Shown here one piece after another: positions 35,224-41,938 of a stretch of 64,000 nucleotides of DNA. The first letter of the stretch is position 1; every line of letters begins with the position of its first letter. The position numbers and the translations under genes are program-made. Under the pieces are notes generated by a model, which saw only the letters and a program-made list of their open reading frames with translations, searched no databases and was not told where the DNA came from. This DNA comes from Verrucomicrobiota bacterium (GTDB lineage Bacteria > Verrucomicrobiota > Verrucomicrobiia > Verrucomicrobiales > Akkermansiaceae). The stretch is from positions 62,001 to 126,000 of the forward strand of contig JAFLEH010000018.1 of the NCBI GenBank assembly GCA_017301995.1, written 5' to 3'.

Positions 35224-35297
35224 CCCCAATGTTTTGCTAGGTTACTGCAAATCGCGCCGAAACAGTGCGTTTCCGCGCGTTTTGGCGCACATTGGGG
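35224..35297. repeat. Nested inverted repeats downstream of tRNA-Ser
   Basis: Outer arms CCCCAATG (35224-35231) and CATTGGGG (35290-35297) enclose inner arms GCGCCGAAAC (35254-35263) and GTTTTGGCGC (35279-35288; one G-T wobble). The two right arms are separated by a single base while the left arms are 22 bases apart. A direct repeat GCTAGGTT occurs at 35236-35243 and 35311-35318. The block lies just beyond the 3' end of the tRNA-Ser gene. Confidence 0.6.
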
Positions 35298-35330
35298 AAA
35301 CCCGCATTCCGCTAGGTTTTTCGCTGTAAT

Positions 35331-35346
35331 CCCTTGATTTTAAGGG
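35331..35346 (-). terminator. Possible weak terminator after tRNA-Ser
   Basis: CCCTT and AAGGG form a 5-bp stem with a 6-base loop, nine bases past the tRNA 3' end. There is no clear T-run on the minus strand, so function is uncertain. Confidence 0.3.
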
Positions 35347-35354
35347 TTTTAAGC

Positions 35355-35442
35355 TGGCGGAGGGGGTGGGATTCGAACCCACGGGACCTTGCGGCCCTCC
35401 GGTTTTCAAGACCGGCGCAATCGACCACTCTACCACCCCTCC
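35355..35442 (-). tRNA. tRNA-Ser (anticodon UGA)
   Basis: An 88-base cloverleaf with the 7-bp acceptor stem GGAGGGG/CCCCTCC, discriminator G and an encoded CCA end. The anticodon loop CTTGAAA gives UGA (reads UCA). A long variable arm (GAGGGCCGCAAGGTCCC region) marks a class II tRNA, as expected for Ser. The T-arm carries GTTCGAATC. Confidence 0.96.
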
Positions 35443-35556
35443 GGGAGTGTTGGCGACGGCCGGAAGGTAGGGCGGGCGAGGGGGGGATTCAAGAAAAACC
35501 GCCGGGTGGGCGATTTTTGGCTGATCCGGAGAAGGAATGGGGTGTAGGGTCGGCCC

Positions 35557-35883
35557 ATGACCGACGCGACGCGCGAACATGGACCGCAACCTTTGGACCG
35601 GCTGATGGACCGGTGGCAGCTCCGCAACCACGATTTGGTGGAGGCTTCCACCGAGCAGTTGAATCACAAACAGGTGCAGAAAGGCCGGCATGGGCGGCAG
35701 TTGACGCTCCATCTGATGCTCAAGATCGCCCGCGCGTTCAACGCGGCCGCCATGGAACGCCTTCCGAAGGAACAACAGCCGGCATTCAAGGAGTATCAGC
35801 ACAAGCACCTGTTTTCCTACGCCAAGGGCCATGATCCGGAGGCGGGGGACCCTAACGAGGAACTGCTGCCGCCCGCGCCGTGA
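35557..35883 (+). CDS. Small conserved protein with helix-turn-helix-like core
   Basis: The protein has 108 residues. The core LDRLMDRWQLRNHDLVEAST followed by LNHKQVQKGRHGRQLT and LHLMLKIARAFNAAA looks like a small helical DNA- or RNA-binding fold (a Cro/C1-like arrangement is possible). The C-terminal tail is polar. Its TGA overlaps the GTG start of the methyltransferase gene by four bases, so the two are translationally coupled. No named function is known to me. Confidence 0.7.
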   Translation: MTDATREHGPQPLDRLMDRWQLRNHDLVEASTEQLNHKQVQKGRHGRQLTLHLMLKIARAFNAAAMERLPKEQQPAFKEYQHKHLFSYAKGHDPEAGDPNEELLPPAP

Positions 35884-36485
35884 ACCGCGAAACGGATAGC
35901 CGGTATCCGCAGCGCCCCACCGCGGTCGCACATGAACTGGGCGGCTTGTTGTTAGGCAATGGTGCCGTGGTGATCGATGCGACCGCCGGCAACGGCCATG
36001 ACACGGTATGGCTGGCGGAGCGGGTCGGAGAAACCGGCCGGGTGCTGGCTTTCGACGTCCAGGCGGCGGCGATCGAAGCCGCGCGGCGTCGGGTGGAGGA
36101 TGCGGGCTGGCTCGGGCGGGTGGCTTTCTATCAGGAGTCGCATGTCGGGATGGATTCGTATGCTCCGCCCGGATCGGTGTCGCTGGTCATGTTCAATTTG
36201 GGCTATCTCCCTGGTGGCGATCACGGTCTGACAACCGAGAGGGAGACGACCTTGGCGGCGCTGGAGGCCGCCACGCGGGTGTTGCGGCCGGGTGGGGGAT
36301 TGTCGGTGGTGTGCTATCCCGGACACGCGGCGGGTGTGATCGAAGCTGAGGCGGTTGGAGAGTGGTTTGCCCGGCTTGGCGGTTCCGGGTGGCGGATGTC
36401 CCGCCATGGAGCCGAGGGCACTCTGCGTCCCGCTCCGTTTCTGCTGTTCGCGTTGAAACCCGGAGCGTGTGGATCCGCGGTGTGA
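35880..36485 (+). CDS. YtqB/MnmM-family SAM-dependent methyltransferase
   Basis: The protein has 201 residues and a GTG start. It has the SAM-binding motif VIDATAGNGHDTVWLAE, then VLAFDVQAAAIEAARRR, and the hallmark VMFNLGYLPGGDHGLTT, which includes the N-L-G-Y-L-P-G-G-D signature of the PF06962 family. Characterised members (MnmM) methylate aminomethyl-2-thiouridine at the wobble position of certain tRNAs. GGGLSVVCYPGHAAGVIEAE matches the family's G-H-x-x-G block. It is coupled to the small upstream gene. Confidence 0.9.
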   Translation: MNRETDSRYPQRPTAVAHELGGLLLGNGAVVIDATAGNGHDTVWLAERVGETGRVLAFDVQAAAIEAARRRVEDAGWLGRVAFYQESHVGMDSYAPPGSVSLVMFNLGYLPGGDHGLTTERETTLAALEAATRVLRPGGGLSVVCYPGHAAGVIEAEAVGEWFARLGGSGWRMSRHGAEGTLRPAPFLLFALKPGACGSAV

Positions 36486-36506
36486 TGGTTCGGAATCGCG
36501 GATTAT

Positions 36507-36839
36507 CTAACCTGGGCAAGCCGTGCGGATCTCCCCGCAAACCCAGGCGAGATAGGTGTCCGCCACGGTCTCGGGTGCCAGGGCGACGATTTCCGGTACC
36601 TCGTAGGGATGGCCGGATGCGAGGGCCTTGGCGAGCGCCGGGTAGGCCGCGCGGGTGGTTTTGATCAGGGCGAGGACTTCGGTGGCGTTTTCGATCTGTC
36701 CTTGCCAGCGGTAGATGGATTCCACGCCGGTGAGCAGATTGACGCATGCCGCCAGTTGCTTTCCGACGAGTTCCGTGCCAAGCTGCCGCGCCGTCGCGGC
36801 GTCCGGGAAGGTGCAAAGCACAACGATGAGCGTATCCAT
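36507..36839 (-). CDS. cutA: Divalent-cation tolerance protein CutA
   Basis: The protein has 110 residues, the full CutA1 length. Motifs: LIVVLCTFPDAATARQLG, LVGKQLAACVNLL, ESIYRWQGQIENATEVLALIKT and the C-terminal HPYEVPEIVAL (the H-P-Y-E-x-P motif). CutA forms a stable trimer resembling PII proteins; its exact role is debated. Its start overlaps the region upstream of the divergent histidine kinase gene. Confidence 0.96.
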   Translation of the reverse strand: MDTLIVVLCTFPDAATARQLGTELVGKQLAACVNLLTGVESIYRWQGQIENATEVLALIKTTRAAYPALAKALASGHPYEVPEIVALAPETVADTYLAWVCGEIRTACPG

Positions 36840-36882
36840 GCGCCGCCGGATACCACGGCTTCCGCCATTTGACAATCCCGCC

Positions 36883-38055
36883 GTGAAATCCGCCTTCCTT
36901 GAGAAACTCGTGACCCGTCTCGACCGTGTCGAGCCCGGGGAGGTGCAGCAGATCGTCACCCGTCTGATCCGGGAAAAGGGCTTTTTGGAAAAGGTGTTCG
37001 AAGCGCTGAGGGAGGGGGTGATCATCCTCGACCCGCAAGGAGTGATCGGCTTCGTGAACGGCGCGGCGTGCCGGTTTTTCGGACTCGATCCCGAACGCGC
37101 GGTGGGATCCTCGATTTCCAGCCAGGTGCGCGGCCTCGATTGGGAAACGCTCGGGCGTCCGGGCAAGACCGTCAGCCGCGATCTGGAGGTGTTCTATCCG
37201 GAAAACCGCCAGCTCAATTTCTATCTGTCTCCGATCAGCGAACAGGACGGAACCGATGGCAATCTGGGATTCGTCATGCTGGTGCGCGACATCACCCGCA
37301 CCCGTGCCGAGGCCGAGGAAACGATGGAATCGGAGCGTCTCAACGCGCTGACGCTGCTTGCCGCGGGAGTTGCCCATGAGATCGGCAACCCGCTCAACTC
37401 GCTGGATATCCATCTGCAACTGCTAGGGCGCAAGTTCCGCAAGCTGCCGCCCGGCGACCGCGGACCGCTGGAGGAGAATCTCGCCACCGCACGCGAGGAA
37501 ATTTCCCGGCTTGACGCGATCCTGCGGCAGTTTCTCCAGGCGGTTAGGCCGACCGTGCCCCGCCGCGAGCGGGTGGATCTCAAGGAGCTGGTGGATGCCT
37601 CGGTGGCGTTGTTGGGGCCGGAGTTGGGTTCTCGCAATATCACGGTTGAGGTGAACGCTCCGTCGTCCATGCCGCTTGCGCTGGTGGACGGGGTGCAGTT
37701 CCAACAGGTCATCTACAATCTGGTGCGCAATGCCTATCAGGCGCTTCCGGCGGGCGATGGGAGAATCACGATCCGCGTCGCTTTCAATGACTTCGAGCAC
37801 CGCATCGTCATCGAGGACAACGGCTCCGGGATTTCGCCGGAAACGATGGGAGCCATTTTCGAGCCCTATCGGACCACAAAGTCGGCGGGATCCGGTCTGG
37901 GCCTGCTGATCGTGCGCCGCATCATCCGCGAGCATGGCGGCGAGATTTCCATCGAGAGCGAGGCGGGCGAGGGGACCCGGGTGGCGATTCACCTGCCAAG
38001 GGCGGAACGCCCCGTGCGCCTGCTTGGCGGTCCCGAGTCCGTGATCGATCTCTAA
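36883..38055 (+). CDS. PAS-domain sensor histidine kinase (orphan)
   Basis: The protein has 390 residues from the GTG at 36883 (VKSAFLEKLVTRLDRVEPG). An ATG at 36838 in the same frame is possible but overlaps the divergent cutA start. A PAS domain lies at ~35-145 (ALREGVIILDPQGVIGFVN). The dimerisation/phosphoacceptor helix AAGVAHEIGNPLNSLDIHL carries the phosphorylatable His. The ATPase part has N-box NLVRNAYQALPAG, G1 IEDNGSGIS and G2 SAGSGLGLLIVRRII. There are no membrane helices, so it is cytoplasmic. No response regulator is adjacent. Confidence 0.9.
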   Translation: MKSAFLEKLVTRLDRVEPGEVQQIVTRLIREKGFLEKVFEALREGVIILDPQGVIGFVNGAACRFFGLDPERAVGSSISSQVRGLDWETLGRPGKTVSRDLEVFYPENRQLNFYLSPISEQDGTDGNLGFVMLVRDITRTRAEAEETMESERLNALTLLAAGVAHEIGNPLNSLDIHLQLLGRKFRKLPPGDRGPLEENLATAREEISRLDAILRQFLQAVRPTVPRRERVDLKELVDASVALLGPELGSRNITVEVNAPSSMPLALVDGVQFQQVIYNLVRNAYQALPAGDGRITIRVAFNDFEHRIVIEDNGSGISPETMGAIFEPYRTTKSAGSGLGLLIVRRIIREHGGEISIESEAGEGTRVAIHLPRAERPVRLLGGPESVIDL

Positions 38056-38107
38056 CGGAAAGATTGGTGCGAACCGCGGAAAAGGTCACATCACCGAGGT
38101 TTCCGGA

Positions 38108-38136
38108 TTGATTGGTTATTTGCATGGCTTTATAAT
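38108..38136 (+). promoter_or_regulatory. Promoter upstream of the PEP-CTERM gene
   Basis: TTGATT (38108-38113), a 17-base spacer and a perfect TATAAT (38131-38136). It is the best consensus -10 seen in the window. The ATG lies ~150 bases downstream, leaving a long untranslated leader that might hold regulation. Confidence 0.6.
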
Positions 38137-38284
38137 TCGCTCGTCACAAAGCATTGAAAATAAGTGGGTTTTGTGGGGAAGTCCGGCGCTGATTATCACG
38201 GAATCCGAAGTGCCTTGATTTTCGTAGTTAGATGCGCTGGGATTACCGCCGTCCGGAGCGTTTCCGGACGTTCCCCCCGAAAAC

Positions 38285-38893
38285 ATGAAAACAAAAGCAA
38301 TTGCAAGAATTGCAGGCATTCTCGTCTGCTGTTCCATGGCGGCGTCCGCCCAGTCGTTGGACGCTGTCTTCTATAACGTGAATCCGACTGTCTCGGTGAC
38401 AGGTTCGTTCAATGGAGGAGGTTCGTACACAACCCTGAATTCGGGTGTGATGAACTTCGACTATGCCGACGCGTTCTGCGTGGATCCGAACCAAACGATC
38501 CACTCGGGCGAGACGGTGCATTACACGATCCAACCGACCTCGGCGCTGCCGAATTCGGCGTCTATCGCGAAGGTGGTGGGTGGCTATCTCGCCTCCGGCC
38601 AGACCGCGTTGGATGCCGCAGGCGCGCAGTGGGCGATCTGGGAGATCATGGGTGACGGTGTTTCCAGTCCGTCCTTCTCCTCCGGTTCGGTCCGGATCCA
38701 GAACTCCTTGTCGTCCAATGTCGCCACGCGTGGCCTGCAGTACCTGAACAACCTGTCGAGCCTGCCGACCGCGAACATTCAGTTTGCGACCAGTCCGACC
38801 CGCCAGGACATGGTGTTCATGGTCCCGGAAGTGAGTGGCGCCGTGTTGGGAGCCCTCGGTGGATTGGCGCTTCTGTTGCGCCGCCGCCGCTGA
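38285..38893 (+). CDS. PEP-CTERM sorting-domain exported protein
   Basis: The protein has 202 residues. A signal peptide spans ~1-23 (MKTKAIARIAGILVCCSMAA). The mature part is rich in Ser/Thr/Gly and strand-like, including a FCVDPNQTIHSG segment seen in several PEP-CTERM proteins. The C-terminus is a PEP-CTERM-type anchor: VPEVSGAVLGALGGLALLL followed by RRRR, with the motif reading P-E-V rather than P-E-P. Such proteins are recognised by exosortase and placed at the cell surface, often with exopolysaccharide. It has its own promoter and terminator, so it is a monocistronic unit. Confidence 0.85.
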   Translation: MKTKAIARIAGILVCCSMAASAQSLDAVFYNVNPTVSVTGSFNGGGSYTTLNSGVMNFDYADAFCVDPNQTIHSGETVHYTIQPTSALPNSASIAKVVGGYLASGQTALDAAGAQWAIWEIMGDGVSSPSFSSGSVRIQNSLSSNVATRGLQYLNNLSSLPTANIQFATSPTRQDMVFMVPEVSGAVLGALGGLALLLRRRR

Positions 38894-38924
38894 TCCGGCG
38901 GATTTGACTAACATGTTAGAACAG

Positions 38925-38972
38925 GCCCCGGCGCGCGGTTGCTCCCCCTTCAGCCGCGTCCGGGGTCTTTTC
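38925..38972 (+). terminator. Rho-independent terminator of the PEP-CTERM gene
   Basis: GCCCCGG (38925-38931) pairs with CCGGGGT (38960-38966), and inner CGCGG/CCGCG extends the stem; TCTTTT follows directly. Confidence 0.65.
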
Positions 38973-39022
38973 ACGTTTCCTTCCGGATTGACAGTTCGGG
39001 CGGATGGTGTTGGTTTCCGCGC

Positions 39023-39562
39023 ATGTGGGAAACACTGACGGCATGGGACGGATGGGGCGGCGTCGGCATTGGCGCGGCTTGGGTGGTGACCGGTTGTTTG
39101 CTGGTGGCCGGGGCGGTGGGTTGTGTGCTGCCGGTATTGCCGGGGCACCTGATTTTGTTCGTGGCCGCGGTGGCGCACCGTTTGATGTTAGGTTCGGAGG
39201 GATCCGGCCTATATTGGTGGTCGTTCCTGATTCTGGCCGCGCTGATGGCCGTTTCCCAGATCTTTGAGATGGTGAGCGGCGCCGCCGGTTCGAGGTGGTT
39301 CGGGGGCAGCAGGTGGGGAGCGGTGGGGGCGCTGATAGGTACCCTGGTGGGGATGTTTTTCCTGCCGTTCGGGTTGGTGCTGGGGCCTCTGATCGGCGCG
39401 GTGGCGTTCGAGGTGATGTTCGCGGGAAAGGAAACCCAGCCTGCGGTGGTTTCGGGGGTTGGGTCGGTGGTAGGCACGCTGGCCGGCCTTGTCGTGAAAG
39501 CCGTGGTCGGGGCGCTGATGATCGCGTGGTTCTTTTTGGATGTGTTCCTCATCGGGGGGTGA
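39023..39562 (+). CDS. DUF456-family membrane protein
   Basis: The protein has 179 residues. It is strongly hydrophobic with about four to five membrane segments (AAWVVTGCLLVAGAVGCVLP, VVGALMIAWFFLDVFLIGG). GCVLPVLPGHLILFVAAVAH and the Gly-rich ALIGTLVGMFFLPFGLVLGP with GAVAFE are typical of DUF456. The function of this family is unknown. The start at MWETLTAWDG was preferred over an open frame extending 28 codons upstream, which would overlap the terminator. Confidence 0.88.
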   Translation: MWETLTAWDGWGGVGIGAAWVVTGCLLVAGAVGCVLPVLPGHLILFVAAVAHRLMLGSEGSGLYWWSFLILAALMAVSQIFEMVSGAAGSRWFGGSRWGAVGALIGTLVGMFFLPFGLVLGPLIGAVAFEVMFAGKETQPAVVSGVGSVVGTLAGLVVKAVVGALMIAWFFLDVFLIGG

Positions 39563-39647
39563 TGGAACGGCTGGGAACATTTCCGGGATTTTTTTAGATG
39601 AAATCCGGTGTCCCAGCCTCTACTAAGTGCCCAGCAATACTTTGACC

Positions 39648-41795
39648 ATGATCCGTTTGTTCCTTTCCCTTTGCTTGTCCGCCCTGTGCGCGGGGCCGGT
39701 TTCCGCCCAGTACGATCCGTTTTCGGACGGTGGGGGCACCCAAACCGTGGCTGCGATGGTGCCGGAGGCAAAGGCGTTTGTGCCGGGCAAACCACTGGCT
39801 TTCGCGCTGGAACTCAAGCATCCCGAGAAGTGGCACAGCTACTATCTGAACTCGGGCGGCATCGAGCTTTCGCCGGAGATCAAATGGGAATTGCCGCCCG
39901 GGTTCACCGCCGGGCCGATCCAATGGCCGGTGCCGGGCGTCAAGGACGGTTATGGCGCGAAAAGCCTCGTTTACGAGGGAACCCCGGTGTTGCTCGCGGA
40001 GGTGACCGCGCCGGCGAACGCAAAACCCGGTGAAACCGTGACACTAACCGCCAAGGCGACCTGGCAGATTTGCTCGGAGAGCTGTCAAAACGAAAACCAG
40101 GATTTCAAGTTCACCCTGTCCGTGGCGGAGTCCGCGGACGCCGACCCGGCCCAAGCCGGGCTTTTCAAGCGCGCGCGGGCGAAATTGCCGGTGGCGAATG
40201 GCGTCTGGACCGTGGAGGCGTTTTCGGCATCGCAAGCGGCCGACGTGAGCCTGCTTCTAACGCCGAAAGACGGTGCGAAAACGCCCGCTCCCTTGCCCAC
40301 CGAGTTCATTCCCAATCAGAAATTCCTCCAACCGATCAGCGCGGGCGGGAAGGTGGAGAAGGATGGTGCCGGTTGGAAGATCACCCTGAAACGGGCCGTC
40401 AAGAATCTGATGGAAGAGGCGATCCCGCAGGGCGACAGCCTATCCGGCATCGTCGTCTGCGGAGAGCCGGGAGCGCCGGATTATGCGGCGGTCATGATCG
40501 GGGACACGCCGATCGGCAAGGAGAGTGCGGCATCGGCCACGGGAAGCAAAGCGGCGGACGCGCTGCCGTTTTCGCGCTATCTGCTGGTTCTGGGCGGAAT
40601 GTTGCTAGGTGGGCTGATCCTCAACCTGATGCCCTGCGTGTTTCCGGTGATCGGGCTGAAGATCATGAGCTTCGTCCAACAGGCCGGCGAGGACCGGAAG
40701 AAGATTGTGGCGCACGGGCTGTTGTTCACGCTGGGGGTGATGGTGTCGTTCGGGGTGCTGAGCGGGATTCTGTTTGCCGCGCGCGAGGCCGCCAGAAAAG
40801 CGGGTGGCGATGAAATCAACTGGGGTTATCAGTTGCAGAACCCTTGGGTGGTGATGGGACTGATGCTGCTGATGTTCACGCTGGCGCTGAACATGTTCGG
40901 GTTGTTCGAGATCGGCACCTCCGCCACATCGGTGGGCGGATCGCTGCAGAGCAAGGGGGGGCTGATAGGTTCGTTCTTCTCCGGCGTGCTGGCCACGGTG
41001 GTGGCCACGCCCTGCTCCGCGCCATTTCTGGGCGCTGCCATCGGCGCGGCGATCGCGCTGCCGCCGCTGCAGTTCTTCCTGGCCTTCGGCGCGATGGCGC
41101 TGGGGCTCTCGCTGCCGTATCTGCTGCTTTCGCTGTTTCCGCAACTTGTCGAAATGCTGCCGCGACCGGGGGCCTGGATGGAGAGTTTCAAACAGGGAAT
41201 GTCGTTCCTGCTGTTCGCCACCGCGGGCTATCTGCTTTGGGTCTATCTGGGACAGATCGAGCTGGAGAACATGCTGGGGCCGGTGTTTGGTCTAACCGGA
41301 GTCGCGGTGGCGGCCTGGGTCTATGGCCGCTGGTGCCTGCCGCACCGGAAACCCGGCGTCAGGCAAGCCGGAGCGGCGGTCGCCCTCGCGTTCGCGCTGG
41401 GCGGCGTTTTTCTAACACTGCCTCCGGTGAAGGCCAAGCTCGAATGGGAACCCTGGTCGCAGGCCCGCGTGGAGGCGCTGCTCAAGGAGGGCAAACCGGT
41501 GTACATCGACTTCACCGCGAAGTGGTGCCTCACCTGCCAGGTGAACAAGAAACGCGCCTACACGCCCGAAGTCGTCGCCCTGATGAAGGAAAAGGGCGTG
41601 GTGGCGCTGCGCGCGGACAAGACCAATCCGAGCCCGGAGATCGATGCCAAAATGCGCGAACTCGGCCGATCCGCCATCCCCGTGAATGTTCTGCTAGTCC
41701 CCGGCAAGGATCCGGTGATCACCCCGGAAGTTCTCTCGCCGGCCTATCTGGACGGGTTGTTCCGCAAGGAAATCCCCGACAAGGGCGGAAAGTGA
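39648..41795 (+). CDS. dsbD: Thiol:disulfide interchange protein DsbD
   Basis: The protein has 715 residues. A signal peptide spans ~1-20 (MIRLFLSLCLSALCAGPVSA). The N-terminal periplasmic DsbD-alpha-like domain carries the Cys pair in ICSESCQNENQ near residue 140. The membrane domain has the paired cysteines in NLMPCVFPVIGLKIMSF (~residue 327) and VATPCSAPFLGAAIG (~residue 453). The C-terminal thioredoxin-like domain has DFTAKWCLTCQVNKKRAY (W-C-x-x-C, ~residue 625). DsbD carries reducing power from cytoplasmic thioredoxin to periplasmic proteins. The start at 39648 fits the signal peptide better than the ATG seven codons upstream. Confidence 0.95.
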   Translation: MIRLFLSLCLSALCAGPVSAQYDPFSDGGGTQTVAAMVPEAKAFVPGKPLAFALELKHPEKWHSYYLNSGGIELSPEIKWELPPGFTAGPIQWPVPGVKDGYGAKSLVYEGTPVLLAEVTAPANAKPGETVTLTAKATWQICSESCQNENQDFKFTLSVAESADADPAQAGLFKRARAKLPVANGVWTVEAFSASQAADVSLLLTPKDGAKTPAPLPTEFIPNQKFLQPISAGGKVEKDGAGWKITLKRAVKNLMEEAIPQGDSLSGIVVCGEPGAPDYAAVMIGDTPIGKESAASATGSKAADALPFSRYLLVLGGMLLGGLILNLMPCVFPVIGLKIMSFVQQAGEDRKKIVAHGLLFTLGVMVSFGVLSGILFAAREAARKAGGDEINWGYQLQNPWVVMGLMLLMFTLALNMFGLFEIGTSATSVGGSLQSKGGLIGSFFSGVLATVVATPCSAPFLGAAIGAAIALPPLQFFLAFGAMALGLSLPYLLLSLFPQLVEMLPRPGAWMESFKQGMSFLLFATAGYLLWVYLGQIELENMLGPVFGLTGVAVAAWVYGRWCLPHRKPGVRQAGAAVALAFALGGVFLTLPPVKAKLEWEPWSQARVEALLKEGKPVYIDFTAKWCLTCQVNKKRAYTPEVVALMKEKGVVALRADKTNPSPEIDAKMRELGRSAIPVNVLLVPGKDPVITPEVLSPAYLDGLFRKEIPDKGGK

Positions 41796-41938
41796 TTCAA
41801 GCCTTGGTCACCCCGCAAAGGTGGCTCGCTCTCGCGGAGAGCGCGGGAGAATGGGCCGGAGAATTACCGCTTGCGGATGCTCCACTCATTCTTCCTTCAT
41901 TCTCACGCGGTTGCGGCGGTGCGGCGCAAACAACCATG

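Noticed and set aside
36869..36874. TTGACA upstream of the histidine kinase gene
   Set aside because: No -10 box at 16-18 bases, and the site lies only nine bases before the preferred GTG start.
41796..41938. Possible terminator between dsbD and the convergent lipoprotein gene
   Set aside because: A CTCTCGCGGAGAG hairpin can be drawn but the stem is short and no T-run follows on either strand.
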